In this document: positions 1 through 6,613 of the stretch, in pieces
Layout of the letters: the number at the start of each line of letters is the position of its first letter
Position numbering within the stretch: position 1 is the stretch's first letter
From: Verrucomicrobiota bacterium
GTDB lineage: Bacteria > Verrucomicrobiota > Verrucomicrobiia > Opitutales > Opitutaceae
Length of the DNA: 9,142 bases
Direction: 5' to 3'
NCBI GenBank assembly: GCA_023446865.1
Contig: JAEXPL010000439.1
Coordinates: 1-9,142, forward strand
Translations under genes and position numbers: made by a program
Notes under the pieces: generated by a model
What the model was told of the DNA's origin: nothing
Databases searched by the model: none
Seen by the model: the letters and a program-made list of their open reading frames with translations, nothing else

Positions 1-1226
1 GGCACCGCCAACAGCGTTCGCGGATACGCCCCCATCGGTGCGCCCGCGTTCCGCCGCAGTTCCTCCGCCAACGTGCGCTCCACCGGCTCGTCCGTTTCGT
101 CCACGCCCTCCAGCCGGTACGCGAACATCGACTGCGGCTCCTCGCGCAACGCCAGCGTGTGGGCCCTCCGGTTCGCCACCAGGGCTCGCGCCTCCCGCAA
201 GCGCAGCACCGCAAACTCGCCGGGCAGCGGCACGAACCGGCTGACCCCCGCCTCGAAGTAGAACGTCCACACCTGCCCGGCGGATCCCATGCGTCCCTCG
301 CCGACAAACGTGCGCGTCTCCGGTATCCGGCGGTCGAAATGGAGCATCCCGCGGCTCGCGCGAAACGCTCCGTCGCGGTACTCGTCGAGCGCCACCATCC
401 GCCAGTACGGCGAACCCGGAGAATGAGCGGCCCCGCTCAGTTCCACCCGCAACGCCGTCGTCGTGTCCTGGGCGATCTCGGTCACGTCGCCGAGCTTCAC
501 CACGTCCGAAAACCCGGTCAGCGAACGCTTGTTCTTCAGCTGCAGGAAACCGAGCGAGTTCTCGATCTGAAACCGCGGCATCGCGATGAAGAACGTCGCC
601 GCCGCGACCACCAACAGCAGGTACAAACCGCAGCCCGCCACCACCACCCTCCAGTCGACTGCCTGCCGCACCCGCGCCCAGAGCCGCGGCCATGGGATCC
701 GCCGCCACCCGGTGTCGTCCGCCGATTCCGGTTCCGCCGCGGTGCCGAGCGTCACGGCCAGCAGATACGCCAACGACAGACCGCTGAACACCAGCACATG
801 GAGCACGAACCCGAGCGCGACCGTGAGCACGCCCGCCGCCACCACCAGGAACAGACACAGCACCACCAACTGCAGGTCCTCGCGCCGCCGCCGCACACCG
901 ACCGCCCGCACCGCGATCAGCAGGAGGTTGAGCCGCACGAGCGCGGCGAGCGGATCGCCGCCGCGCATCAGGTCGACCGCCACGAACACGACCAATCCCG
1001 GAAACACGAGGCGCCACGCCCACGCCGGCACCCGCTCCGGCAGATCCGGCCGGAACAAAACCGCGAGCACCGCCGCCGTGATGAACGGCAGCAGCGCCAC
1101 CCCTTCGAGCTCGAAGAAGAACACGCCCCACGCGCTCCACAGCGCCAAAACGCCGCCCAGTCCCCACCGGAGCAGGCGGAGCTCGTCGCCGGTCAGGGCC
1201 CGCTCAGACACGGACCGCGATCTCAT
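1..1226 (-). CDS. TgpA-like DUF3488/transglutaminase membrane protein, N-terminal part
   Basis: The reading frame is open from an ATG at 1226 down to the left edge, giving 408 residues with the C-terminus missing. The first ~160 residues hold several hydrophobic segments (about 22-38, 43-58, 72-86, 96-108, 118-160) and another lies at about 194-214, ending in FFIAMPRF. A soluble region follows with the family signature GFSDVVKLGDVTEIAQD (238-254), TALRVEL (257-263) and YWRMVALDEYRDGAF (274-288). This matches the N-terminal DUF3488 part of TgpA-type proteins, whose C-terminal half carries an extracytoplasmic transglutaminase-like Cys-His-Asp domain; that half lies outside the window. The start overlaps the end of the DUF58 gene by 23 nt, which suggests coupling. 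Alternative in-frame GTG starts are at 1241 (preceded by a G-rich run) and 1211 (8-nt overlap). Family assignment is firm; the cellular role is inferred from the MoxR cluster. Confidence 0.9.
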   Translation of the reverse strand, partial: MRSRSVSERALTGDELRLLRWGLGGVLALWSAWGVFFFELEGVALLPFITAAVLAVLFRPDLPERVPAWAWRLVFPGLVVFVAVDLMRGGDPLAALVRLNLLLIAVRAVGVRRRREDLQLVVLCLFLVVAAGVLTVALGFVLHVLVFSGLSLAYLLAVTLGTAAEPESADDTGWRRIPWPRLWARVRQAVDWRVVVAGCGLYLLLVVAAATFFIAMPRFQIENSLGFLQLKNKRSLTGFSDVVKLGDVTEIAQDTTTALRVELSGAAHSPGSPYWRMVALDEYRDGAFRASRGMLHFDRRIPETRTFVGEGRMGSAGQVWTFYFEAGVSRFVPLPGEFAVLRLREARALVANRRAHTLALREEPQSMFAYRLEGVDETDEPVERTLAEELRRNAGAPMGAYPRTLLAV

Positions 1227-2433
1227 TGCCCAGGTAGGCACAGATCCCCCTTTCTCCCTCGGCGGTGAATGTGACCAGCGCGCCGCGCACCCGCGGCGCC
1301 GCCCGCCGGGCCGGCACCGCCTGCGGTTCGAGCACGGCCAGCCGGTCCAGCCACGTTTCCAGATCGCGGACACCGCGGACGAGGAGCGGCGCCTCGCCGT
1401 CGAGCGTCAGGCTCTCGAGCCGGCCGAGCCGGAAGAGATCCTCGGCGAGCGTGCCGGCCAGGCTGCACAGCAGCTCGAACTGCTCCGGCCGCGGCCAACT
1501 CGCCGCCGCCGAATCCAGCCACAACGCGAAGGTCGACGCGCCCTCGGTGGCGTTCTGGCGCACCAACAACTGGCGCAGCCGCGCCGAGGCCTTCCAGTGG
1601 ATGTGCCGATGCGAATCCCCCGTACGATAACGGCGGAGACCGAGCAGGTCGCTGCCCGACCCCGGTTTCGGCACCTCCTCGCTTTCCATCTGGAAACGCG
1701 CCGCCGCCGCGCCGGTGAACCGGCAGGCCACGCGCGCCGGCCACACCAGCACCTCGCGCCGCACCACCGCCCCCACGGTCTTGCTCAGGAAGCCGAAGGG
1801 GAACTGCGACCCGACGCCCGAGAGGACCAGCGTCTCGCGTCCGCGCCGCATCGGCCGAAAGCTCCATACGAGCCGCTCCGTGGCACCGAGATCGAGGCGC
1901 CCGTGCAGGAACAAGCGGGTCGACACACGACTCGTCCGCGCCTCGAGATCGAACCACAGCGCGTACGTCGGCAGCAGCCGCTTGCGGTTGCGCAGCTCGA
2001 CAGCGACCTCCGCCGCCTGGCCCGCGCGAAACGGCGGCGCCAGCAGCAGCCGCCACTCCGTACCGGAAAAGTTAAGCCACGCGAGCACCCCGCTCAGCAC
2101 CAGGCTCGAGAGCAGCAGCGCGAGCGTGATGAACAGGATGTTGTTGCCGGTGTTGTAGGCGCCGAGCCCGATGGCGACGGTCACGACGAGCAGCACGGTG
2201 CCGGCCACCGTCGGCAGAACCCGCTGACGCTTCTCCGGCAGCAGCAGCCCCCAGAGCAGGTCGTGCCAGGAGAACCCGAGCCATCGGCGGCGCACCGCCG
2301 ACCCGCCGGGGCCGGACCAGCCCTCGGCCGGCTCCACCGGCTGCGCCGGCCGCCGCCGAGGCGCTGCGTCGCCCGTCTTCGGTGACGCGGCCACCACCCC
2401 GCGACCGGGGTCGTTGTCGCGCGGCGCGCTCAC
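1204..2433 (-). CDS. DUF58 domain membrane protein of the MoxR cluster
   Basis: A 409-residue protein starting at GTG; the GTG shares four bases (GTGA) with the moxR stop, so translational coupling is likely. No Shine-Dalgarno is evident. The first ~55 residues are polar and probably disordered. Two membrane segments follow at about 73-93 and 98-120, separated by a short Asn/Gly turn (YNTGNN). The extracytoplasmic or soluble part contains FPFGFLSK (211-218) and the DUF58 hallmark RRYRTGDSHRHIHWKASAR (267-285) followed by LLVRQ. The segment ALWLDSAAAS (303-312) sits where related proteins have a von Willebrand A-like strand, but an intact DxSxS metal site is not obvious. DUF58 proteins usually accompany MoxR ATPases and are proposed clients or adaptors; no enzymatic reaction is established. 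Length and domain order are normal. Confidence 0.93.
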   Translation of the reverse strand: MSAPRDNDPGRGVVAASPKTGDAAPRRRPAQPVEPAEGWSGPGGSAVRRRWLGFSWHDLLWGLLLPEKRQRVLPTVAGTVLLVVTVAIGLGAYNTGNNILFITLALLLSSLVLSGVLAWLNFSGTEWRLLLAPPFRAGQAAEVAVELRNRKRLLPTYALWFDLEARTSRVSTRLFLHGRLDLGATERLVWSFRPMRRGRETLVLSGVGSQFPFGFLSKTVGAVVRREVLVWPARVACRFTGAAAARFQMESEEVPKPGSGSDLLGLRRYRTGDSHRHIHWKASARLRQLLVRQNATEGASTFALWLDSAAASWPRPEQFELLCSLAGTLAEDLFRLGRLESLTLDGEAPLLVRGVRDLETWLDRLAVLEPQAVPARRAAPRVRGALVTFTAEGERGICAYLGNEIAVRV

Positions 2434-3401
2434 ACCGGTTCGGGCAGATGTCCGAGCACACGCCGCAGGATCGCCTCGACGGCCAAACGCTCCTCGAGCG
2501 CGTCGGCTCCCTGGCGGGCGAGGGCAAGACGATGGGCGAGCACCGGCACGACCAGGTTCGTGACATCCGCGGGCAGCACGAAATCCCGGCCGAACAACAG
2601 CGCCCGCGCCTGCGCGGCCTGCTTGAGCGCCAGCCCGCCGCGCACGCTCACCCCGGTGCGAAACTCGCTCTCGGTGCGGGTCGCGGCCACGATGCGCAGC
2701 AGATACTCGAGCACACTGCCCTCGACGAAGACCCGCCCCGCCTGCTCCTGGAGCTCGACCACCTCTTCCCGCGTCACCACCGGCTCGATCGGGATGCTGT
2801 CGTAGGTCAATCGCGGGCGGCGCAGGATCTCCAGCTCATCGGCGGTCGCCGGATAGCCCATGCGCAGCCGCATCAGAAACCGGTCGAACTGGCTCTCGGG
2901 CAGTGGAAAGGTGCCCTCGTAGTCCACCGGTTTTTGCGTGGCGAAAACCATGAACGGCGCACCGATCTCGTGGGTGGTCCCATCGGCGGTGATCTTGCCG
3001 CGGTCCATCACCTCGAGCAGCGCCGACTGTGTCTTCGGCGTGGCGCGGTTGATCTCGTCGGCCAGCACGATGTTGGCGAAGACCGGGCCGCGCTTGAACA
3101 CGAACTCCCGCACGCGCTCGTCGTAGATCGACACGCCGGTCACGTCCGTCGGCAGCAGGTCGCTGGTGAACTGGATGCGCGAGAACGAGCAGTCGAGCGA
3201 GCGCGCCAGCGAGTAGCCCAGCGTGGTCTTGCCCACTCCCGGCAGATCCTCGAGCAGCAGATGGCCCTGCGCGAGCAGGCACACGAGCACCTGCTCGATC
3301 GCCTCGTCCTTGCCTTTGATCGTGCGGGCGATGTTGGCCCGCAGGCGATCAAGTTTCTCGCGGCTATCCGTGGGTCTGGATCCGTCGCTGCGCTCGCTCA
3401 T
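2430..3401 (-). CDS. moxR: MoxR-family AAA+ ATPase
   Basis: A 323-residue cytoplasmic AAA+ ATPase if started at the ATG at 3401 (MSERSDGS). The frame is open to 3632 upstream, but the extra 77 residues are Arg/Pro/Gly-rich, resemble no MoxR N-terminus and reach to the divergent permease, so I reject them. Motifs: Walker A LPGVGKTT (53-60), Walker B IVLADE (111-116) with NRATPKTQSALLE after it, the MoxR-specific EGTFPLPESQFDRFL (162-176), and a sensor-2 region near SVRGGLALKQAA. At the sensor-1 position the usual ATQNP reads ATQKP (K157). MoxR proteins act as chaperone-like ATPases that help activate or assemble partner complexes, often with von Willebrand A or DUF58 proteins. The stop overlaps the DUF58 start by 4 nt, and the TgpA-like gene follows, so this is a three-gene operon in canonical order. 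Confidence 0.95.
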   Translation of the reverse strand: MSERSDGSRPTDSREKLDRLRANIARTIKGKDEAIEQVLVCLLAQGHLLLEDLPGVGKTTLGYSLARSLDCSFSRIQFTSDLLPTDVTGVSIYDERVREFVFKRGPVFANIVLADEINRATPKTQSALLEVMDRGKITADGTTHEIGAPFMVFATQKPVDYEGTFPLPESQFDRFLMRLRMGYPATADELEILRRPRLTYDSIPIEPVVTREEVVELQEQAGRVFVEGSVLEYLLRIVAATRTESEFRTGVSVRGGLALKQAAQARALLFGRDFVLPADVTNLVVPVLAHRLALARQGADALEERLAVEAILRRVLGHLPEPV

Positions 3402-3634
3402 GTGGTGCACGCTGGCGGCTTGCCGGACCGAAGCAAGCGCCCGCGTGCTGCCGCCCGGATGACCGAATCGCGCCCCCTTCCCGAGATACACCGGAGGTGC
3501 GTCGAAGCCAAACGCGGTCCTCGCGACCGGGCGCACGACCTCGATTCCGCGATGCCAGTCCCGCGATGGCTCAACCAGTGGCCCTCGCCGGTTTGACACC
3601 GGCGCACAGCCGCACCTTCTCCCTCGCGTCACCC
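3402..3634. other. Divergent intergenic region between moxR and the permease gene
   Basis: This 233-bp spacer must contain the control regions for both divergent genes. Visible small elements are an inverted repeat CGGTC-CTCGC-GACCG at 3515-3529, a direct repeat of CCGCGATG at 3547-3554 and 3561-3568, and a perfect six-base inverted repeat GCCGGT-TTGAC-ACCGGC at 3587-3603 whose centre contains TTGACA (3593-3598). No good -10 box lies 16-18 bp downstream of that TTGACA. Both flanking frames stay open through the spacer, but the translations are low-complexity and not gene-like. Confidence 0.5.
3483..3511 (-). promoter_or_regulatory. Candidate sigma70-type promoter for the moxR operon
   Basis: On the minus strand TTGGCT (3511-3506) and TATCTC (3488-3483) are separated by 17 bases. 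They match the -35 and -10 consensus at four and three of six positions. The predicted transcript would start near 3476, about 75 nt before the moxR ATG. The match is weak and found by eye only. Confidence 0.2.
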
Positions 3635-4546
3635 ATGGCCGCCCTGCTCTCCAGCTTCATCGATCTGCTCGCCGACACGACGGTCCCGTTCGCGGTCGGT
3701 CTGCTGATCGGCGCCGCACTCGAGGCGTTCCTGCCGCACCGCTGGACGGAGCGGTGGCTCGCCTCCGGTCCGCGCTCGCTGCTGCTCGCGACACTTGCCG
3801 GCGCGCTGCTGCCGGGTTGTGCGATGAGCACCGTGCCCGTCGCCCGCTCGCTGCGCACCCGCGGCGCCCCACTCGGCACCGTCGCCGCCTTCCTCATGAT
3901 CGCACCGTTGATCAGCCCGCAGACCGTGGCCTTCACCGCCGCGCTGATCGGCGGCGGTTTCGCCATGGCACGGGTGGCCCTGCCGCTCGCATTCACGCTC
4001 GCGTTCGGCGCGATCGCCAACCGGTGGACCCAGCGCGGCTCGGCGCCCGCGCTGGCCGAGGAAGCCGAGGAGAAGGCGTGTTCGTGCGACGGTGGCTGCG
4101 GCTGCAAACACGAGGAGTCGCGCAGTGTCTGGTCCACGTTCGGCCACCGTCTGCTCGGCAACCTGCGAACCCTCGCGCCCTTCTACGTGGGCAGCCTCGC
4201 CCTGGTGGCGCTGCTCACCGCGTTCATTCCGCCCGCGCAGATCACACGCTTCGGCGACGGCCCGCTGGCCTACGGCGCCGCCCTGGCCGCGGGGATTCCG
4301 CTCTACGTTTGCGACGGCGGCGAGGTGCCGCTCACCCTCTCGTTGCTCAAGCTCGGCGTCGGGCCCGGACCGGCGTTCACCTTCCTGCTCGGCTCGGTCG
4401 GCACCTGCCTGGCAACGATCGCATTGGCCCTCGGCATCATCGGCCGGCGGCTGACGATCGCCTACGTCCTCGGCACCTTGGTACTCGCGCTGCTCGGCGG
4501 CCTGATCATGGCCGCCTGGCCGCTGTTGCAGCCGACGTTGCCCTGA
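3635..4546 (+). CDS. ArsP/YraQ-type (DUF318) permease with Cys-rich loop
   Basis: A predicted inner-membrane exporter of 303 residues from the ATG at 3635 (MAALLSSF). The frame is open back to 3497 and another ATG lies at 3566, but the extra residues are polar and unlike the family. About eight hydrophobic segments fall into two halves, each with the family's re-entrant-type motif: PGCAMSTVPVARSLRTRGAP (60-79) with FLMIAPLISP, and PLYVCDGGEVPLTLSLLKLG (222-241) with FTFLLGSVGTC. The cytoplasmic loop between the halves carries EEAEEKACSCDGGCGCKHEE, a CxCxxxCxC cluster (C149, C151, C155, C157) next to His and Glu residues. Relatives include ArsP (organoarsenical export) and SO_0444-type Cu/Zn efflux proteins with a Cys-rich loop. 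The substrate is therefore probably a thiophilic metal or metalloid, but this is inferred. No ArsR- or MerR-type regulator is adjacent. It converges on the dehydrogenase gene with a 30-bp gap. Confidence 0.85.
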   Translation: MAALLSSFIDLLADTTVPFAVGLLIGAALEAFLPHRWTERWLASGPRSLLLATLAGALLPGCAMSTVPVARSLRTRGAPLGTVAAFLMIAPLISPQTVAFTAALIGGGFAMARVALPLAFTLAFGAIANRWTQRGSAPALAEEAEEKACSCDGGCGCKHEESRSVWSTFGHRLLGNLRTLAPFYVGSLALVALLTAFIPPAQITRFGDGPLAYGAALAAGIPLYVCDGGEVPLTLSLLKLGVGPGPAFTFLLGSVGTCLATIALALGIIGRRLTIAYVLGTLVLALLGGLIMAAWPLLQPTLP

Positions 4547-4576
4547 GAACGGGCAGGCAGTCGCCCGCTGCAACCG

Positions 4577-5398
4577 TCACAGCAGCTTGAGCAGCGACGA
4601 GAAATCCTCGTCGCCCCAGCCGCGGAGCTCGGCTTCACGCAAGCGATCGCGCACGAGCTTGGTCTGCGGCAATGCTGCCTCGCCGGCGGTCTCGACGGCG
4701 AGCCGCAGATCCTTGCCCATGTGCTTCACCGAAAACTGCGGGGCGAAATCGGCGGTGCGCACCTTCTGCTCCTTGAGCTTCACCAGGCCCGAGTTGGCGA
4801 CGTTGCAGCCGAGGACCTTGAAGAAGGTGTCGTCGGTGATGCCGGCGCGCCGGGCAAACGTGATGCCCTCGCACAACGCCTCCATCAGGCCGGCGATCTG
4901 GAGATTCATCGCGAGCTTGAGCGCCGAGGCCTGGGCGTTGGTGCCGATCGGAAACCGGAATTCGGAGACATGCGCCAGCACCGGCTCGACCGTCGCCACC
5001 GCGCCGGCTTCGCCGCCGAGGTAGAAGACAGTCTTGCGCGCCTCGGCCGCGGGCTTGCTGCCGGTGAACGGCGCCTCCACGTACCGAGCGCCGCGCGCCT
5101 CGACGAGTTGGCGGAAACGATCGCTGCTGGCCGGATCGATGGTACTCGACTGCACGACGATCTTGCCCGGGACGAGCGCAGGCGACAGCGCCACGATCAC
5201 ACTCTCCACCGCCGGAGGATCGCCGACCACAATCTGCAGGATGTCGCCCGCACGGGCGGCGGCGACGATGTCGGGCTGCCAGCGCGGTGTCTCCGGCTTC
5301 GGCGAGCGATTCCAGGTGGCGGCCAGCAGGCCGTCCGCCTCGTAATTGCGCGCCCAGATGGCGCCGATGATGCCAATGCCGAAGATGGAGACTTTCAT
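4577..5398 (-). CDS. NAD(P)-binding beta-hydroxyacid dehydrogenase family protein
   Basis: A 273-residue soluble oxidoreductase of the 3-hydroxyisobutyrate/6-phosphogluconate dehydrogenase superfamily. The ATG at 5398 places the Rossmann motif IFGIGIIG (5-12, GxGxxG) right at the N-terminus, as expected; the 18 extra upstream residues to 5452 are rejected. NRSP (30-33) after the second strand suggests NADPH preference by analogy with glyoxylate/succinic semialdehyde reductases. The substrate loop reads EAPFTGSKPAAEA (108-120). The catalytic Lys region is KLAMN (K161, N165), and the C-terminal signature is FSVKHMGKDLRLA (222-234). Length is slightly short of the usual 285-300. It is the last gene of a likely minus-strand operon, 50 bp after the isomerase-like gene. 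Substrate is unknown; glyoxylate or succinic semialdehyde reduction and hydroxyisobutyrate oxidation are all possible. Confidence 0.9.
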   Translation of the reverse strand: MKVSIFGIGIIGAIWARNYEADGLLAATWNRSPKPETPRWQPDIVAAARAGDILQIVVGDPPAVESVIVALSPALVPGKIVVQSSTIDPASSDRFRQLVEARGARYVEAPFTGSKPAAEARKTVFYLGGEAGAVATVEPVLAHVSEFRFPIGTNAQASALKLAMNLQIAGLMEALCEGITFARRAGITDDTFFKVLGCNVANSGLVKLKEQKVRTADFAPQFSVKHMGKDLRLAVETAGEAALPQTKLVRDRLREAELRGWGDEDFSSLLKLL

Positions 5399-5448
5399 GG
5401 AAGGATTCGTGGTTGCTGCAAAGAGGAACGACCCGCGCTGCCGCCGGT

Positions 5449-5760
5449 TCAAGTGCGGCGCGGCTTCTTCGGCCGCTCCGCAAACAGCCGGGCGAACCCG
5501 CTGTAGGCGCGCAGCACGTCGACCTCGAACGCGATGAGTTTCGCCCGCACCAGCGGGAGCGTGGCGAGCGAACGCCGCGCCGCCGCCGCGCTAGCCGCCT
5601 CGAGCACGAGCACGGCCTCGCCGCCGTCGGTGAAATAGATCTCCCGGATCGTGCCGGCCTGTTGGAGCTGCCAGACGCGTTCGGCCTCGGCGTGGAGCAA
5701 CTCCTTGGTGAACGCGCCTTCGTCGGCGGCGACAGTGCGAGATTTGGCGAGGATCTTCAT
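5449..5760 (-). CDS. Muconolactone-isomerase-like small ferredoxin-fold protein
   Basis: A 103-residue protein starting MKILAKSR. The pattern ERVWQLQQAGTIREIYF (27-43), a strand VLVLEAA and SLATLPLVRAKLIAFEVDVL (64-83) matches the small dimeric alpha/beta-barrel proteins annotated as muconolactone delta-isomerase-like or YCII-related. True muconolactone isomerase works in catechol degradation, but no catechol-pathway gene is present here, so the catalytic label should not be taken literally. The C-terminal tail is basic (RPKKPRRT). It lies 27 bp after the phosphorylase gene and 50 bp before the dehydrogenase gene, all on one strand, so the three are probably co-transcribed. No Shine-Dalgarno is seen. 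Confidence 0.8.
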   Translation of the reverse strand: MKILAKSRTVAADEGAFTKELLHAEAERVWQLQQAGTIREIYFTDGGEAVLVLEAASAAAARRSLATLPLVRAKLIAFEVDVLRAYSGFARLFAERPKKPRRT

Positions 5761-5787
5761 GGAATGGTGTACGGCACTTGGCCGGGT

Positions 5788-6471
5788 TCAGGTGAACAGC
5801 GCCAGCAGGCGGCGGAACAGGTCATCGACCTTCTCCTGGTTGGCGCGCACGAGTTCGCGAAACGCCTCGGGCGAAAGCACCGAGCCGTGCAGGCCGTTGG
5901 CGAAGTTGTCGACGATGCACAGGGAGTTGTAGTTCAGCTCGATCTCGCGGCAGAGGTCCGCCTCGGCGGCGGCGGTCATGCCCACGACATCGCCCCACTG
6001 CCGCAGCACGCGCACCTCGGCGCGCGTCTCGAACCGAGGCCCCGGCGTCTGCACGTACACCTTGCCCTGCGGCAGAGGGAACGGCAGCGCGGCGGCGATG
6101 CGCGGGATGAGGTTGTTGGCAATCTCCGGGCCGAGGGCGCGCAGTTCGGTGTCGGAGAAGGTGAACGGCCGGAAACTGATATAGTCGCCGCACGAGAGGA
6201 TCGTGCCCGGTGGGAGATCGGTCTGCAGGGAGCCCACGGAGTTGAGCGCCACCACATCGCGGTAGCCGAGGTCGGCGAGCGCCTGGATGTTCGCCCGGTG
6301 GTTGATCGCGTGCGGCGGCAAGTAGGCGGGGCCGTGGCGGTTCAGCAGGACCGCGTCGCCCTGGCTGCGCACCGGCACGGTGCCGAAGGCCGTCGACACC
6401 TTCCGCTCTTGCCAATCGTTGAACAAGGCCGACTTCGCGACGCTCGTGCCGCTCAAAAACGCGATCTTCAT
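5788..6471 (-). CDS. MTAP/PNP-family purine nucleoside phosphorylase
   Basis: A 227-residue cytoplasmic enzyme of the PNP/UDP phosphorylase superfamily (trimeric MTAP/PNP branch), which splits a purine (deoxy)nucleoside or methylthio-nucleoside with phosphate to free base and sugar-1-phosphate. The ATG at 6471 (MKIAFLSGTS) is chosen because the first strand and phosphate loop SGTS (7-10) follow at once; the 33 upstream residues are Arg/Gly-rich and rejected. Other motifs are RHG (45-47), NHRANIQAL (57-65), NSVGSL (77-82), TPGPRFET (142-149), GMTAAAEADL (164-173) and VDNFANG (187-193). In MTAP the last motif is ATDYDCW; by hand alignment the two base-reading Asp residues become N189 and A191, which fits a 6-oxopurine preference better than adenine. 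It is somewhat shorter than most family members. First gene of the 4577-6471 operon; it diverges from the methyltransferase gene. Confidence 0.9.
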   Translation of the reverse strand: MKIAFLSGTSVAKSALFNDWQERKVSTAFGTVPVRSQGDAVLLNRHGPAYLPPHAINHRANIQALADLGYRDVVALNSVGSLQTDLPPGTILSCGDYISFRPFTFSDTELRALGPEIANNLIPRIAAALPFPLPQGKVYVQTPGPRFETRAEVRVLRQWGDVVGMTAAAEADLCREIELNYNSLCIVDNFANGLHGSVLSPEAFRELVRANQEKVDDLFRRLLALFT

Positions 6472-6563
6472 CACCGCCGACGTTGGGCCGCGGCCCCGAC
6501 ACCGGCAACGCCGGAAGCGGCCACGACCCGGCCGAGGCGCCAAAAATCGCCCCATCCCGCCTC

Positions 6564-6590
6564 TTGCCAAACGCCGGCGAATCGTAAAAG
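6564..6590 (+). promoter_or_regulatory. Candidate weak promoter for the methyltransferase gene
   Basis: TTGCCA (6564-6569, five of six -35 positions) and TAAAAG (6585-6590, four of six -10 positions) lie in the 142-bp divergent gap before the methyltransferase ATG. The spacer is only 15 bp, shorter than optimal, so this is a tentative call. The local A-rich stretch stands out in otherwise GC-rich sequence. Confidence 0.2.
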
Positions 6591-6613
6591 TCGGTCCCTT
6601 TCACTTTCCCGCG

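Noticed and set aside
586..2385. A 599-codon plus-strand open frame opposite the TgpA-like and DUF58 genes
   Set aside because: Its product is a run of Arg, Pro, His and Gln without any recognisable domain, while the minus strand encodes two clear families. Such frames are expected opposite GC-rich genes.
3593..3621. TTGACA as a complete sigma70 promoter for the permease
   Set aside because: The -35 is perfect but the sequence 17 bp downstream (CTTCTC) does not resemble a -10 box; kept only as part of the intergenic observation.
3402..3632. 77-residue N-terminal extension of MoxR
   Set aside because: The translation is non-conserved and basic, and MoxR proteins normally begin about where the ATG at 3401 lies.
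4550..4567. Small inverted repeat CGGGC...GCCCG between the convergent permease and dehydrogenase genes
   Set aside because: Only five base pairs with an eight-base loop and no T-run on either side, so it is not a convincing terminator.
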